From positions 868,001-932,000 of the forward strand of contig NZ_CP033116.1 in assembly GCF_009497895.1 (NCBI RefSeq): a DNA stretch of 64,000 nucleotides. The letters run 5' to 3'. The DNA comes from Halopseudomonas pelagia. GTDB lineage: Bacteria; Pseudomonadota; Gammaproteobacteria; Pseudomonadales; Pseudomonadaceae. Under the pieces are notes generated by a model. The model was not told where the DNA came from. It saw nothing but the letters and a program-made list of their open reading frames with translations, and did no database searches. Every line of letters begins with the position of its first letter. The first letter of the stretch is position 1. Made by a program: the position numbers and the translations under genes. Shown in pieces: positions 37,042 to 46,552 of the stretch.

Positions 37042-37956
37042 CTATGTCCCCAGGCCCTGGGGAAATAGCTTGGGGTTTGAGAAAGCCTGCTTAAGGTGGT
37101 CGTACACCAATCGCACCCGCTTCGATACAGGACCCTGCTGCGGGCGGTATATGAACAGATCCCATGGTGCTGGAGCGTGATCAGCCAAAACGGCAACCAG
37201 CTTTCCTGACCGCAGATGAGGCTCAGCCAGATAGGCAGGAATTTGGCCAAAACACATGCCTGCCAGGGTGGCTTCCAGTTCCGTATCTGGATCATCACAG
37301 ATAAGCGCTGGCTGCCTGGGCGCGAACGTTTGCCCGTCGGCAAATAGCCAAGGCCAAGGGCGGCCATTTTTCCGGTCGATCAGGACTGAAAGTGGCAGCT
37401 TAGCTAAGGCATCCAAAGATTCAGGTGGTGTCTGTTGGCCTATGAGAGACGGGCACGCGACAACGTAAAACGGCACGGGAGCTAAGGCACGTGCAACGTA
37501 GCGCCGGTCGCGAATAACCCCCACCCGGATACCAATATCGATATGCGCTTCAACGGCATCAGTCATCTGATCTTCCAAGCGGAGATCGAATTGCAGGTCA
37601 GGATGTGCAGCGGCCAGGGGCTGAAGAAACGGTATTAGGAAGCGCCTGCCAATAGCATGTGGCGCCGTAATCCCCACCCTACCTGACAGCTCAGGCTCCG
37701 TCCTGTGCGACCGGAATAGCGTATCGAAATGATCCAGAGCTGACCTGGCATCTTTGGCGTAATCCTGACCGAAAGCAGTGATGCTCACCTGGCGGGTATT
37801 GCGGTGGAACAGTGATTCGCCAAGCTCAGCTTCCAGGGCTTGAATGGCTCGAGTCACCCCTTGTGGGGAGATGCCTAATCGAGTTGCCGCTTCGCGGAAG
37901 CTACCTGCCTCTGCTGCTGTGCAAAAAATCCTAACCATCTCCATGCGGTTAAGCAT
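37042..37956 (-). CDS. LysR-family transcriptional regulator
   Basis: A 304-residue regulator. The N-terminal winged helix is MVRIFCTAAEAGSFREAATR then LGISPQGVTRAIQALEAELG, followed by FHRNTRQVSITAFG. The remainder is a periplasmic-binding-like effector domain (residues 90-300). It is divergent from an SDR oxidoreductase gene, the usual LysR arrangement, and likely controls it. The ATG at 37956 is preceded by CAAC and then a run of 14 G, which serves as an unusually long Shine-Dalgarno tract. Another in-frame ATG at 38007 would place the G-run inside the coding region. The effector is unknown. Confidence 0.88.
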   Translation of the reverse strand: MLNRMEMVRIFCTAAEAGSFREAATRLGISPQGVTRAIQALEAELGESLFHRNTRQVSITAFGQDYAKDARSALDHFDTLFRSHRTEPELSGRVGITAPHAIGRRFLIPFLQPLAAAHPDLQFDLRLEDQMTDAVEAHIDIGIRVGVIRDRRYVARALAPVPFYVVACPSLIGQQTPPESLDALAKLPLSVLIDRKNGRPWPWLFADGQTFAPRQPALICDDPDTELEATLAGMCFGQIPAYLAEPHLRSGKLVAVLADHAPAPWDLFIYRPQQGPVSKRVRLVYDHLKQAFSNPKLFPQGLGT

Positions 37957-37960
37957 GTTG

Positions 37961-37974
37961 CCCCCCCCCCCCCC
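37961..37974. repeat. 14-base poly-C/G tract at the LysR start
   Basis: Fourteen C on the plus strand (14 G in the LysR mRNA), four bases upstream of the LysR ATG. A mononucleotide run of this length is mutable by slippage, and here it overlaps the ribosome-binding region. Confidence 0.95.
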
Positions 37975-38019
37975 GTTTATTCCATTTTCAGGAATAGCAT
38001 AATCCAATCATTTCCATTT

Positions 38020-38031
38020 ATTGATATCAAT
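38020..38031. promoter_or_regulatory. Palindrome in LysR/SDR divergent promoter region
   Basis: A perfect 12-base palindrome ATTGATATCAAT between the divergent LysR and SDR genes. Its size and A/T ends fit a LysR-type recognition half-site region; it is a candidate operator only. Confidence 0.4.
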
Positions 38032-38106
38032 CATGGGTCTAAAGTTTGCGCACTGCCAGGTTAACCAACCATGGCGAAGTATAAACCCGCCGACGAGGTT
38101 CTCAGC

Positions 38107-38850
38107 ATGAGCAATAACATTTCTGGAAAAGTTGTCGTTATCACCGGTGCCAGTAGCGGCCTGGGTGAGGTTACTGCACGCCACCTTGCTGCGCTTGGCG
38201 CTCGCGTAGTGCTGGCTGCACGTCGCAAAGATAAACTCGACGCATTGGTGGCTGAGCTGACCAATGCAGGTGGTCAGGCAATCGCGTATCAGACCGATGT
38301 TACCTCTCAGGAAGAGGTCAAAACGCTCATTCAAGGTGCCGTGGACACCTACGGTCGCATTGATGTACTGATCAACAATGCCGGACTGATGGCGATTGCA
38401 CCGCTCAGCGATACTCGCACTGACGAGTGGGATCGCATGATCGATATCAACATCAAGGGTCTGCTGTACGGAGTCGCGGCTGCATTGCCAGTCTTCCAGA
38501 AACAAAACAGTGGTCACTTCATCAACATCGCATCGGTTGCAGGCCTGAAGGTGTTCAGCCCAGGTGGCACCGTGTACAGCGGCACCAAGTTTGCTGTGCG
38601 GGCTATCTCCGAAGGACTGCGTCACGAAGTCGGTGGCAGCATCCGCACCACGACTATCGAACCGGGCGCCGTGGACTCCGAACTGAAATTCGGCAGCACC
38701 CACCAACAGAGCCGCGATTTCGTGGTGGACTTCTACAAGCATGCAATTCCCGCCGAATCGGTCGCTCGAGCTATCGCCTTCGCAATTGAGCAGCCTGCTG
38801 ACGTGGATATTAACGAGATCGTTCTGCGCCCAACCGTGCAGGAATTCTAA
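38107..38850 (+). CDS. Short-chain dehydrogenase/reductase
   Basis: A 247-residue classical SDR. TGASSGLG at residues 12-19 binds NAD(P), LINNAGLMA stabilises the sheet, a Ser lies in FINIASVAG and the catalytic Tyr-Lys is in VYSGTKFAV near residue 152. An Arg after the first strand (LAARRKDKL) favours NADP. The start ATG at 38107 follows GAGG by eight bases; an ATG at 38071 is an alternative. It is divergent from the LysR gene. The substrate cannot be inferred; close relatives are annotated only as SDR oxidoreductases. Confidence 0.87.
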   Translation: MSNNISGKVVVITGASSGLGEVTARHLAALGARVVLAARRKDKLDALVAELTNAGGQAIAYQTDVTSQEEVKTLIQGAVDTYGRIDVLINNAGLMAIAPLSDTRTDEWDRMIDINIKGLLYGVAAALPVFQKQNSGHFINIASVAGLKVFSPGGTVYSGTKFAVRAISEGLRHEVGGSIRTTTIEPGAVDSELKFGSTHQQSRDFVVDFYKHAIPAESVARAIAFAIEQPADVDINEIVLRPTVQEF

Positions 38851-38858
38851 TGAGTTGA

Positions 38859-38884
38859 GGGCCTGTCTCTTCGGCGTCAGGCCC
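38859..38884 (+). other. Hairpin after the SDR gene
   Basis: A seven-pair stem GGGCCTG/CAGGCCC with a 12-base loop, eight bases after the SDR stop. No T-run follows. It may protect the transcript end. Confidence 0.35.
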
Positions 38885-38910
38885 CGCTTATCTGGAGTGA
38901 AAAGCGGTGA

Positions 38911-39135
38911 GTGCCACATGGCCCGGAAGAAAAGAAGCAAGCGCTCGATGCAGGTGCTGAATGCCCTGCAATTCTTCAGCAGCTTGCAGCTGTTCGTGGG
39001 GCTGACAACGGATTGATGGCAACGGTTATGGAGAGCTATCTACGGGAAGAGTTTCCCAGTAGCGAAATCAGGAGCGATTCGCAGAACAAGTCCATTGACG
39101 AGACCATCTCCATCGTCCGCTCCTACCTGCGGTAG
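38911..39135 (+). CDS. frmR: FrmR-like formaldehyde-sensing repressor with internal deletion
   Basis: A 74-residue protein clearly derived from FrmR (CsoR/RcnR family, normally about 91 residues). The N-terminal PHGPEEKKQAL with the sensor Pro2 is present, as are AECPAILQQLAAVRGADNGLM with the sensor Cys and the C-terminal helix SIDETISIVRSYLR. About 17 residues between KKQAL and the Cys are missing: the arginine-rich part of helix 1 (RVRRIRGQ in relatives), which contacts DNA and packs the dimer. The deletion is in frame. The start is a GTG with GGAG about 14 bases upstream. It precedes adhC, the usual FrmR target, so the repressor is probably inactive and adhC constitutive. Confidence 0.8.
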   Translation: MPHGPEEKKQALDAGAECPAILQQLAAVRGADNGLMATVMESYLREEFPSSEIRSDSQNKSIDETISIVRSYLR

Positions 39136-39170
39136 AGACACCAGGGTGCCCTCGGTGAGGGAAAATTTAG

Positions 39171-40304
<1,134 letters not shown>

Positions 40305-40347
40305 CCGCCCACTACCCATTCAACACCAACCACCAAGGAAATTAATC

Positions 40348-40746
40348 ATGTCCACTCCTGTCATTTCTGGCGATGGCATCTTTTCGCACATCTTTATCGG
40401 CGCTGCCGACCTTCAGAAGTCGGTCGCGTTCTACGAAGCCGCTCTGGGTGCTCTTGGCATCAAGAACCTCGGTCCTTTCAACAACGGATGGGTACTTTTC
40501 GGTCGCGAAAAGCCGGCTTTCATCATCGCCCGCCCGGGCAATGGTGAAGCGCCTTCCAGCAACGGCGTGACGATCGGCTTTGCGGCCGCCACTCCCGCTG
40601 AAGTGGATGCCTTCCACGCCGCCGGCCTTGCCGCAGGCGGCATTGACGAGGGCCAGCCTGGCGCACGTGGTCACCTGCCGGGTGCCTATGCGGCCTACCT
40701 GCGTGATCCGGCGGGCAACAAGGTCTGCTCGTACACCTTCGTCTGA
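40348..40746 (+). CDS. VOC/glyoxalase-superfamily protein
   Basis: A 132-residue protein with two beta-alpha-beta-beta-beta units of the vicinal-oxygen-chelate fold. HIFIGAADLQKSVAFYEAAL starts the first repeat and AAYLRDPAGNKVCSY ends the second; His and Glu/Asp positions for a metal are partly retained. A protein of this kind often follows adhC in mobile formaldehyde-resistance cassettes. Its own reaction is not established. It starts 43 bases after adhC with AAGGAA upstream, so it is likely in the same transcript. Confidence 0.85.
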   Translation: MSTPVISGDGIFSHIFIGAADLQKSVAFYEAALGALGIKNLGPFNNGWVLFGREKPAFIIARPGNGEAPSSNGVTIGFAAATPAEVDAFHAAGLAAGGIDEGQPGARGHLPGAYAAYLRDPAGNKVCSYTFV

Positions 40747-40931
40747 AAGCAAGGAAGCTGAGAGCGTTCTGACAGGGTCAGCACAAGCCTCTATTATACG
40801 GCGAGCCTGTTAGACGGACTGTGTAACGCGGTGCCTGCTCATGAAGATCGGCCCGCAGCCATGTGTGAAACGCATGGCTGCGGGCATTTGTTTTGAAGCG
40901 TGCTTTTCAACCAATGAGAAATGAGGTCGTT

Positions 40932-42266
40932 ATGAAAGAGCCGGCCAATATCAATACGACGACCGTACAACCCACCCCGACCGCCACCGTGTACGGCATG
41001 CCGGCCTATGCCGATCGTGCTGCAGCCGTGGGTGAAGTGCATGCGCGCCCGCATCTGTTGCTTCAGGCCCCCCGCGGTATATTGCAGCTCGCTTTCATGA
41101 CCGAAGGTGACCAGGCCAGGGATCAGATGGCGATGAGCGAGTTGTCTCATCGCTTCGGCGTTGCCGAGCCCGACCACGCTACGCCGCTACACGGCATGAC
41201 ATGGGATGAGGGAGACCTTCACTGTGAAAAGCACACCGAGTTCTCTACGTATCTCTGGTGCGCTTCGCTGGATTCCAAGACGGGAGAGCCTTGCGGAGAA
41301 AATCCCTTCAAACATGGATTTGTTCCTCCGGGCCCGGTCATATCCGGCATCCGCTTGAGACTTCTTCCGTGGATACCAGAAACGGAGAAGGAGGCTGATC
41401 GCTTCGATCCTGCCAGCCTGTGCTACTCGTTGGTGGAGAACGGCTCTGCCGCCATCTTGACCGACTTCCGACAGGATGAGGATGGCCTGACGCAGATCCT
41501 CATCCTTGCTCGTGATTTGACCCCGGCGCGGGCAGGTGCGCTGGCTCAACGTCTATTGGAGATCGAGACGTACCGTACCTTGGCGTTGCTGTCTCTGCCG
41601 TTGACGCGATCGATGACGTCGGAGCTGCGACACATGGAGTCGCGCCTTGCTGCGATCACTGACGAGATGTGTACGAATTTGGTAGAACGCCGCGATAGCG
41701 ACGTGCTGCTTTCCGAATTGACAGGTCTGGCCGCCGAACTGGAAGCTGGCGTCGCGGCAAATCTCTATCGCTTCGGCGCCAGCCGTGCCTACTACGAGAT
41801 CGTCGAGGAAAGGCTGGCTGCGCTTTCAGAAGTGGCCGTATCCGGATACAGCACCTGGGCGGATTTCCTGCAGCGTCGCATCGCTCCAGCCATGCGGGAG
41901 TGCCAATCCGTAAAGGAGCGCCAGGCCAAGCTCTCCGACAAACTGACCCGAGCCATCGCGTTGCTGCGTTCGTGGATCGACGTCGAACTTGAACGCCAGA
42001 ACCGCGATCTGCTGGCTTCGATGAACAACCGGGCCAAGTTGCAATTGCGCCTTCAGCAAACCGTCGAAGGCCTGTCGGTCGCGGCAATTTCTTATTACGT
42101 CGTGAGTCTTCTCGGCTACCTGCTCAAGGGCATTCCGCTCGTTCACGACAGCGTGGCGCAGGTGATGGCGGTTCTGGTACCTGCGGTGATGCTGACGATC
42201 TGGTGGATCGTCCGCAGGATAAGACACGCCCACAGCGACACGGCGGCGGAAGAGAAATCTTCCTGA
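40932..42266 (+). CDS. DUF3422 family membrane-anchored protein
   Basis: A 444-residue protein that matches DUF3422. The N-terminal signature is AVGEVHARPHLLLQAPRGI, and the VPPGPVISGIRLRLLPW segment is conserved. The middle region (residues 230-370) is helical and probably coiled coil, and the C-terminus has two membrane helices (AAISYYVVSLLGYLLKGIPL and VMAVLVPAVMLTIWWIVRRI). The overall design resembles CorA-like or Vps/anchor proteins, but the function is unknown. GAGG lies six bases before the ATG at 40932. It may belong to the adhC cassette, 186 bases downstream of the VOC gene. Confidence 0.8.
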   Translation: MKEPANINTTTVQPTPTATVYGMPAYADRAAAVGEVHARPHLLLQAPRGILQLAFMTEGDQARDQMAMSELSHRFGVAEPDHATPLHGMTWDEGDLHCEKHTEFSTYLWCASLDSKTGEPCGENPFKHGFVPPGPVISGIRLRLLPWIPETEKEADRFDPASLCYSLVENGSAAILTDFRQDEDGLTQILILARDLTPARAGALAQRLLEIETYRTLALLSLPLTRSMTSELRHMESRLAAITDEMCTNLVERRDSDVLLSELTGLAAELEAGVAANLYRFGASRAYYEIVEERLAALSEVAVSGYSTWADFLQRRIAPAMRECQSVKERQAKLSDKLTRAIALLRSWIDVELERQNRDLLASMNNRAKLQLRLQQTVEGLSVAAISYYVVSLLGYLLKGIPLVHDSVAQVMAVLVPAVMLTIWWIVRRIRHAHSDTAAEEKSS

Positions 42267-42324
42267 CGAGCTGCCGTCCTGGCGCGCGATAGCTGCGCCG
42301 TCCGTTTGAACAGAGGAGAACAAC

Positions 42325-42367
42325 ATGCCAAGCAATTCTTTCGGTGAATCCTCTTGTACCGCTGCGG
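42325..42367 (+). pseudogene. Truncated gene start after DUF3422
   Basis: AGGAG six bases before an ATG, followed by a reading that begins MPSNSFGESSCTAA and then runs into the IS5 remnant on the opposite strand. This looks like the first codons of a further cassette gene cut off by the IS-mediated rearrangement. The family cannot be told from so few residues. Confidence 0.4.
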
Positions 42368-42564
42368 CCTGCATTGAAGCGTTTGTAGACATTATTCCAG
42401 TAGCCAAACGCCTTGGGCAGGTCTCTCCAGGGACATCCCGTGCGCATGCGGTACAGCATGCCCTCCACGGTCATTCGTAGATCACGCTTGTTGTAGATGG
42501 CCTTGTGCAGCAGAATTTCCCGCAGCTTCGACCAATGCTCATCGCTGAGCAGTAATCGGGGCAT
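42367..42564 (-). pseudogene. IS5-family transposase N-terminal remnant
   Basis: The first 66 residues match IS5-family transposases (MPRLLLSDEHWSKLREILL, then MTVEGMLYRMRTGCPWRDLP and FGYWNNVYKRFN), after which the similarity ends and unrelated sequence follows. The catalytic DDE domain is absent. The IS end lies somewhere in 42565-42660; no second terminus is found, so this is a dead fragment marking an old deletion. Confidence 0.8.
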
Positions 42565-42768
42565 TGCAAGCTCGTATCGATGTTGGGTCAGAGCTTCAAC
42601 GATACGGGCTTGTTCTTATAGATCAATGGGTTAGCGCGAAATGGCAACAGACCCTAGCAAACCAGTTCAAATAACGTGGCGCAGTAGTTTTATCAGGTCC
42701 AAATGCGCCGTTTGGCCTGCGTCAGTTTCGCGGCGGTCTCCAGCCGTACATATACCAAACGCCTCTGG

Positions 42769-43731
42769 TCATCCGCCGCGTCGCAACTCCCTGACACCCC
42801 GGCCCAGCTTGCGGCGCAGCAGGGCCCGCAGGGTCGCCCCATCCGAATACCCGACCTGTGTGGCGACCTGGTCGACGCTGGCGTTTCCGGTGCGCAAGAG
42901 ATGGACGGCATGCTCCACGCGCAGGTCCTGGAAATACGACAACGGTGTCTTGCCCAAAACGCTTTGCAGCCGCCGCGCCAAGGTGCGCTCGCTTGTGCCC
43001 GCGGCGCTGGCCGCCTCGGCCAGCGAGAACCCCTGCGCGAGCTGACTTCTGGCCCAGCTCTCGAAGCGCTCGACCATCGGGTCGGCATGCGCAAGGTGGT
43101 CGGGAATCACGAACTCGGCTTGCGAACTGCGTGCCTCGACCAGCAGATAGCGTGCCACCAGGGCCGCCAGCGCCGGACTGCGCTCCCGGATGATGCGCAA
43201 GGCCAAGTCGACGTGGGCCAAAGCGGCACCCGCGGTAGTGAAGCGTGTCGAGTTCACGATCATGCGTGACTCGTCCAGCTTGACGTTCGGATAGCGCTGC
43301 CGAAACATCGGCCCCAGCCACCATGACGTCGTCGCACGATGCCCATCAAGCAGGCCACTCTCTGCAAGTAAGAAACTACCGGAGCAGGCGGCACCAAGGT
43401 GCGCGCCAGCGGTGGACCACAGCTGTAGCGCGGCGACCGCATCGGGCACGTCGGGGCGTGTGAGCCGAGCTGAGAGCGTGTCAGGCATCTTGTCACCAAA
43501 CGCGGGCACGAGCACGACGTCTGGTTCCGGCACACCACGCGCAGTGACCACGGGGACCGTCAAGCCCTGCGCCGTTCGGATGCGACGCCGCACGCCCACC
43601 AGCGTGAGCTCTATGTGCGCGGGAGCCTGTGGCAGCGAGCCCGACATCGCATTGGCCAAGCCCACTGTGTCAGTGAGCGCCGCAAGCCCCAGATCAAACA
43701 CGCCATCACAAACAAGGATATGAAGTTTCAT
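42769..43731 (-). CDS. GlxA-family AraC-type transcriptional regulator
   Basis: A 320-residue regulator. Residues 1-185 form a DJ-1/PfpI-like domain (LGAACSGSFLLAESGLLDG with the elbow Cys) without clear peptidase function. Residues 215-315 form an AraC helix-turn-helix pair (FSLAEAASAAGTSERTLARR and ASVDQVATQVGYSDGATLR). It is divergent from a small ABM-domain monooxygenase gene, with repeated GTTGTC boxes between them, so it probably controls that gene. The start at MKLHILVC was chosen because the family begins there; an upstream ATG at 43782 lies within the repeat region. Confidence 0.87.
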   Translation of the reverse strand: MKLHILVCDGVFDLGLAALTDTVGLANAMSGSLPQAPAHIELTLVGVRRRIRTAQGLTVPVVTARGVPEPDVVLVPAFGDKMPDTLSARLTRPDVPDAVAALQLWSTAGAHLGAACSGSFLLAESGLLDGHRATTSWWLGPMFRQRYPNVKLDESRMIVNSTRFTTAGAALAHVDLALRIIRERSPALAALVARYLLVEARSSQAEFVIPDHLAHADPMVERFESWARSQLAQGFSLAEAASAAGTSERTLARRLQSVLGKTPLSYFQDLRVEHAVHLLRTGNASVDQVATQVGYSDGATLRALLRRKLGRGVRELRRGG

Positions 43732-43749
43732 GGCAATAATGATATCAAA

Positions 43750-43782
43750 GTTGTCATTGTTGTCTATATAAATGGTTGTCAT
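43750..43782. promoter_or_regulatory. Three GTTGTC direct repeats
   Basis: GTTGTCAT at 43750 and 43775, with GTTGTCTA at 43759, in the divergent promoter region. Direct repeats fit the two-helix-turn-helix binding mode of AraC/GlxA regulators. The TCTATATAAAT between them may include a -10 box. Candidate operator only. Confidence 0.45.
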
Positions 43783-43845
43783 AAAGACTTAGACTGCAGG
43801 CTCATCGATGCTTTCACCTAAACCATTTACCCAAAGGATTACAGT

Positions 43846-44148
43846 ATGACTAAGCTCGCCCTGTTTGTTCGCCTCGAAGCCAAACCCGGCCAGGAGGCTG
43901 CGCTTGCCGACTTCCTGGCCAGCGCACTGCCGCTCGCCAACGCCGAATCCGGCACCACTGCCTGGTTTGCATTGAAGTTTGGCCCTTCGACGTTCGGTGT
44001 GTTCGATGCCTTTGCCGATGAGGCAGGTCGCCAGGCACATCTGAACGGCCAGATCGCCGCGGCCTTGATGGCCAACGCCGCGACCTTGCTCAGTTCTCCG
44101 CCCAATATAGAGAAGGTCGAACTCCTTGCAGCCAAGCTGCCTGCATGA
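43846..44148 (+). CDS. ABM-domain quinol monooxygenase-like protein
   Basis: A 100-residue single-domain protein of the antibiotic biosynthesis monooxygenase (dimeric alpha/beta barrel) family. LALFVRLEAKPGQEAALADF begins it, and TTAWFALKFGPSTFGVFDAF then ADEAGRQAHLNGQIAAAL follow the family pattern. Members oxidise quinols or act as small stress proteins without metal or flavin. It is divergent from the GlxA-type regulator and 114 bases away. The physiological substrate is unknown. Confidence 0.82.
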   Translation: MTKLALFVRLEAKPGQEAALADFLASALPLANAESGTTAWFALKFGPSTFGVFDAFADEAGRQAHLNGQIAAALMANAATLLSSPPNIEKVELLAAKLPA

Positions 44149-44226
44149 CAACCCGGCCTTGACCAAATCAGGTCACGCTGCAGGATGGGGTCACACGGCC
44201 TTACATTGTTTGGGTAAGGAGGGGTT

Positions 44227-45087
44227 CTACCCCGCTTCCACGGACGGTTTTAAAAGAGCCGAAAACTTCAGATCTTGCTGAGCAACTCTACGACGCATTC
44301 GTGGGTTATGAAACCGCTCAATATAGTCGAACAGATCCGCTCGCGCTTCATCAAGTGTCCGGCACGATTGATGAGCAACACGCTCGCGCTTGAGTTGGCC
44401 GAAGAAGCCCTCACAAGCCGCGTTATCGGCACAATGGCCAACGGCACTCATGCTGCAAACCAGCGTGTTTCGGCTCAGAAAGCGCTGATAGTCGACGCTG
44501 GTAAATTGGCTTCCCCTGTCAGAATGTAAAATGACCGACCAGTTACCCTGACGCTGCCAAATCGCCATCTCCACTGCCCGGATGACCATCTGCCTATCTT
44601 GGCGATGATGCATCGACCAGCCAATCACTAGCTTGCTGTACAGATCCAGCACTACACACAGGAAGAGCTTGCCCTCCAGCGTGGCTATCTCCGTGATATC
44701 CGTGACCCATTTGCGCTCCGGCTCCAAGGCATTGAAGTCGCGTTCCAGTAGATTTTCCACACCTGCTGGGCGGCCAGACGTTACTCGGCCAAAGCCACGT
44801 CTCTTCCTGCGCGGCCAACCTTGAATTTGCTCTGCGGCCATCAAGCGAGCAACACGGTTCAGGCTGGCGGTTTCACCTTCGAATAGGAGATCCTCGTGCA
44901 TGCGAGGCGCACCTATTGCACCGCGGCTATCCTCATGGATCTCACGAATACGCTTTATCAGGCGCGCATTATCCTGAGCGCGTGGGCTTGGCTCACGATC
45001 TTGCCAGTCGTAATAGCCACTGGCAGACACCTTCAAACAACGGCACATCAGTCGGACTGGGTACTCGTTGCGGCAGCGCTGGATCAC
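44227..45087 (-). CDS. IS3-family transposase OrfB
   Basis: A 286-residue rve-type DDE integrase: [20 protein letters not shown] at the start, [20 protein letters not shown] with the first Asp, [10 protein letters not shown] with the second, and [13 protein letters not shown] with the Glu. The apparent GTG start overlaps the orfA stop (GTGA). In this family the active transposase is usually an OrfAB fusion made by -1 frameshifting. The minus strand has T TTT TTA at 45141-45135 near the end of orfA, and shifting there joins [17 protein letters not shown] to OrfA, which matches intact fusion proteins. Confidence 0.9.
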   Translation of the reverse strand: MIQRCRNEYPVRLMCRCLKVSASGYYDWQDREPSPRAQDNARLIKRIREIHEDSRGAIGAPRMHEDLLFEGETASLNRVARLMAAEQIQGWPRRKRRGFGRVTSGRPAGVENLLERDFNALEPERKWVTDITEIATLEGKLFLCVVLDLYSKLVIGWSMHHRQDRQMVIRAVEMAIWQRQGNWSVILHSDRGSQFTSVDYQRFLSRNTLVCSMSAVGHCADNAACEGFFGQLKRERVAHQSCRTLDEARADLFDYIERFHNPRMRRRVAQQDLKFSALLKPSVEAG

Positions 45088-45380
45088 CGAGTACCGTTCG
45101 ATGATTCCCTGGCAAAGTACGCTGCCGCGTCTTTTAAAAAATCACGTTCCTTCGTCACTCGGGCCAGCTCGCGCTTGAGGCGGGCAAGTTCTTCATCTCG
45201 CGGGTTGCCTGTGCCGGGAAAAGGCTTCTCAGCTGCTCGCGCCTCACGCACCCAGCGATTTAGCAAGCTTGGCGCCACCCCGATCTCTTGAGCTATCTGA
45301 CGACAACTGGTGCCTGAGCGACGGGCCAGTTCTACGGCCTCCCGTTTGAACTCCGGGCTATATTGTTTGCGCTTGGACAT
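45084..45380 (-). CDS. IS3-family transposase OrfA
   Basis: A 98-residue helix-turn-helix protein ([19 protein letters not shown], then [19 protein letters not shown]) ending in a leucine-zipper-like stretch ([20 protein letters not shown]). It binds the IS ends and regulates transposition. The ATG at 45380 is the family start; longer readings enter the terminal repeat. The slippery heptamer described for OrfB lies in its last 20 codons. Confidence 0.88.
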   Translation of the reverse strand: MSKRKQYSPEFKREAVELARRSGTSCRQIAQEIGVAPSLLNRWVREARAAEKPFPGTGNPRDEELARLKRELARVTKERDFLKDAAAYFARESSNGTR

Positions 45381-45442
45381 GAACACTCCTATGACTCCAC
45401 ATGAGTCTACTTGAAAGTGTCCGTGGAAGCGGGGTAGAACCC

Positions 45443-45566
45443 ATGGGATTGCTGGCCAGTGATCCGTGATCACTATGCAGCCAAAGAAATGACAGAGCGG
45501 GATCTGTACCGGCATATTCGGGATCTACTTGAAGAGCGGCATGTTAGATGGGGGAGGGCGGTATGA
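45443..45566 (+). pseudogene. 5'-truncated gene upstream of the integrase
   Basis: An open frame enters directly from the IS3 end and encodes DHYAAKEMTERDLYRHIRDL then LEERHVRWGRAV, ending in a TGA that overlaps the integrase start as ATGA. The coupling shows that this was a genuine small gene co-translated with the integrase; the IS has removed its beginning. It may be an accessory or directionality factor. The family is not recognised. Confidence 0.55.
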
Positions 45567-46552
45567 CCGTAAAGCGTCGTCCAGATGGTCGCTGGTTAGC
45601 TGATTGTCAGCCTATCCGTGGTCAGCGGTTCCGGAAGTTATTCAAAACCAAAGCTGAGGCTCTACGTTATGAGGCTTACATTAATGCCAACAAAGCCGTT
45701 GATCCCTCCTGGAACCCAAAGTCACCTGATCGCCGGCGTTTGTCGGAACTGGTTGACCTCTGGTTTGATCTGCACGGCCACATGCTCAAGGACGGCAAGC
45801 GACGCAAATCAAAGCTGGACGCTCTCTGCGTTCGTCTACGCAATCCTGTAGCCGCTCTGCTAGATCCTTCCACCTATGCCCATGATCGACGCATTCGTGC
45901 TGAATCAGGCACCACACCTAAAACGCTCAACAATGAGCTTGGCTATCTCCGGGCGGTCTATAACGAACTGCGAGGCCTAGGACAGATCGAATACGACAAC
46001 CCGTTGCGGCTCGTTAAGCCTTTCCGCATTGAAGAACGCGAATTGTCCTGGCTTACCGACGATCAGATCACGTTCCTGCTCGACGCTATCCGTTCTGGCT
46101 GTGATAACCCGCACGTAGAGCCCATAGTATTGTTGTGCCTCGCTACCGGCGCTCGTTGGACCGAAGCTGAAACCAGAACCCCAGCCAACCTGAAAAATGG
46201 ATCGGTCACCTTCACCAATACTAAATCCAGCAAAGCCCGGACCGTTCCTATATCGCCTGAGCTGGAAGCTTTCTTACGTAACCACTGGAAGCGTCATGGT
46301 CCGTTTACAGGTGCAATCACCTCCTTCAGACGCGCTCTCGCTCGGTCGGGTATCACCCTTCCTAAAGGTCAGGCCAGCCATGCTCTACGTCATAGCTTCG
46401 CCAGCCATTTCATACAAAAGGGCGGCAATATCCTCACGCTGCAGAAAATACTTGGCCACTCCAGCCTCGCTATGACCATGCGCTATGCTCACCTCGCGCC
46501 TGATCATTTAAAGGACGCGATCAAGTTCGCCCCTATAGCGCGAATAATCTAG
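45563..46552 (+). CDS. Tyrosine recombinase / phage-type integrase
   Basis: A 329-residue site-specific recombinase. The N-terminal arm domain is RRPDGRWLADCQPIRGQRFR. The catalytic domain begins near residue 165 and contains the first Arg in CLATGARWTEAE, the His-x-x-Arg in SHALRHSFASHF, the second His in LGHSSLAMTMRYAHL and the nucleophile Tyr in that same segment. The start ATG at 45563 overlaps the stop of the truncated gene and follows GGGGGAGGG. It lies about 630 bases from the ssrA 3' end, the usual position for an integrase that uses ssrA as its target. Confidence 0.9.
   Translation: MTVKRRPDGRWLADCQPIRGQRFRKLFKTKAEALRYEAYINANKAVDPSWNPKSPDRRRLSELVDLWFDLHGHMLKDGKRRKSKLDALCVRLRNPVAALLDPSTYAHDRRIRAESGTTPKTLNNELGYLRAVYNELRGLGQIEYDNPLRLVKPFRIEERELSWLTDDQITFLLDAIRSGCDNPHVEPIVLLCLATGARWTEAETRTPANLKNGSVTFTNTKSSKARTVPISPELEAFLRNHWKRHGPFTGAITSFRRALARSGITLPKGQASHALRHSFASHFIQKGGNILTLQKILGHSSLAMTMRYAHLAPDHLKDAIKFAPIARII

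Larger units (their letters stand above)
44222..45442 (-). mobile_element. IS3-family element
   Basis: A 1221-base element with perfect 24-base terminal inverted repeats (44222-44245 and 45419-45442, beginning GGGTTCTACCCC) and two overlapping genes, orfA and orfB. It cuts into a small gene upstream of the integrase. I do not see a convincing target duplication at the ends. Confidence 0.9.
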
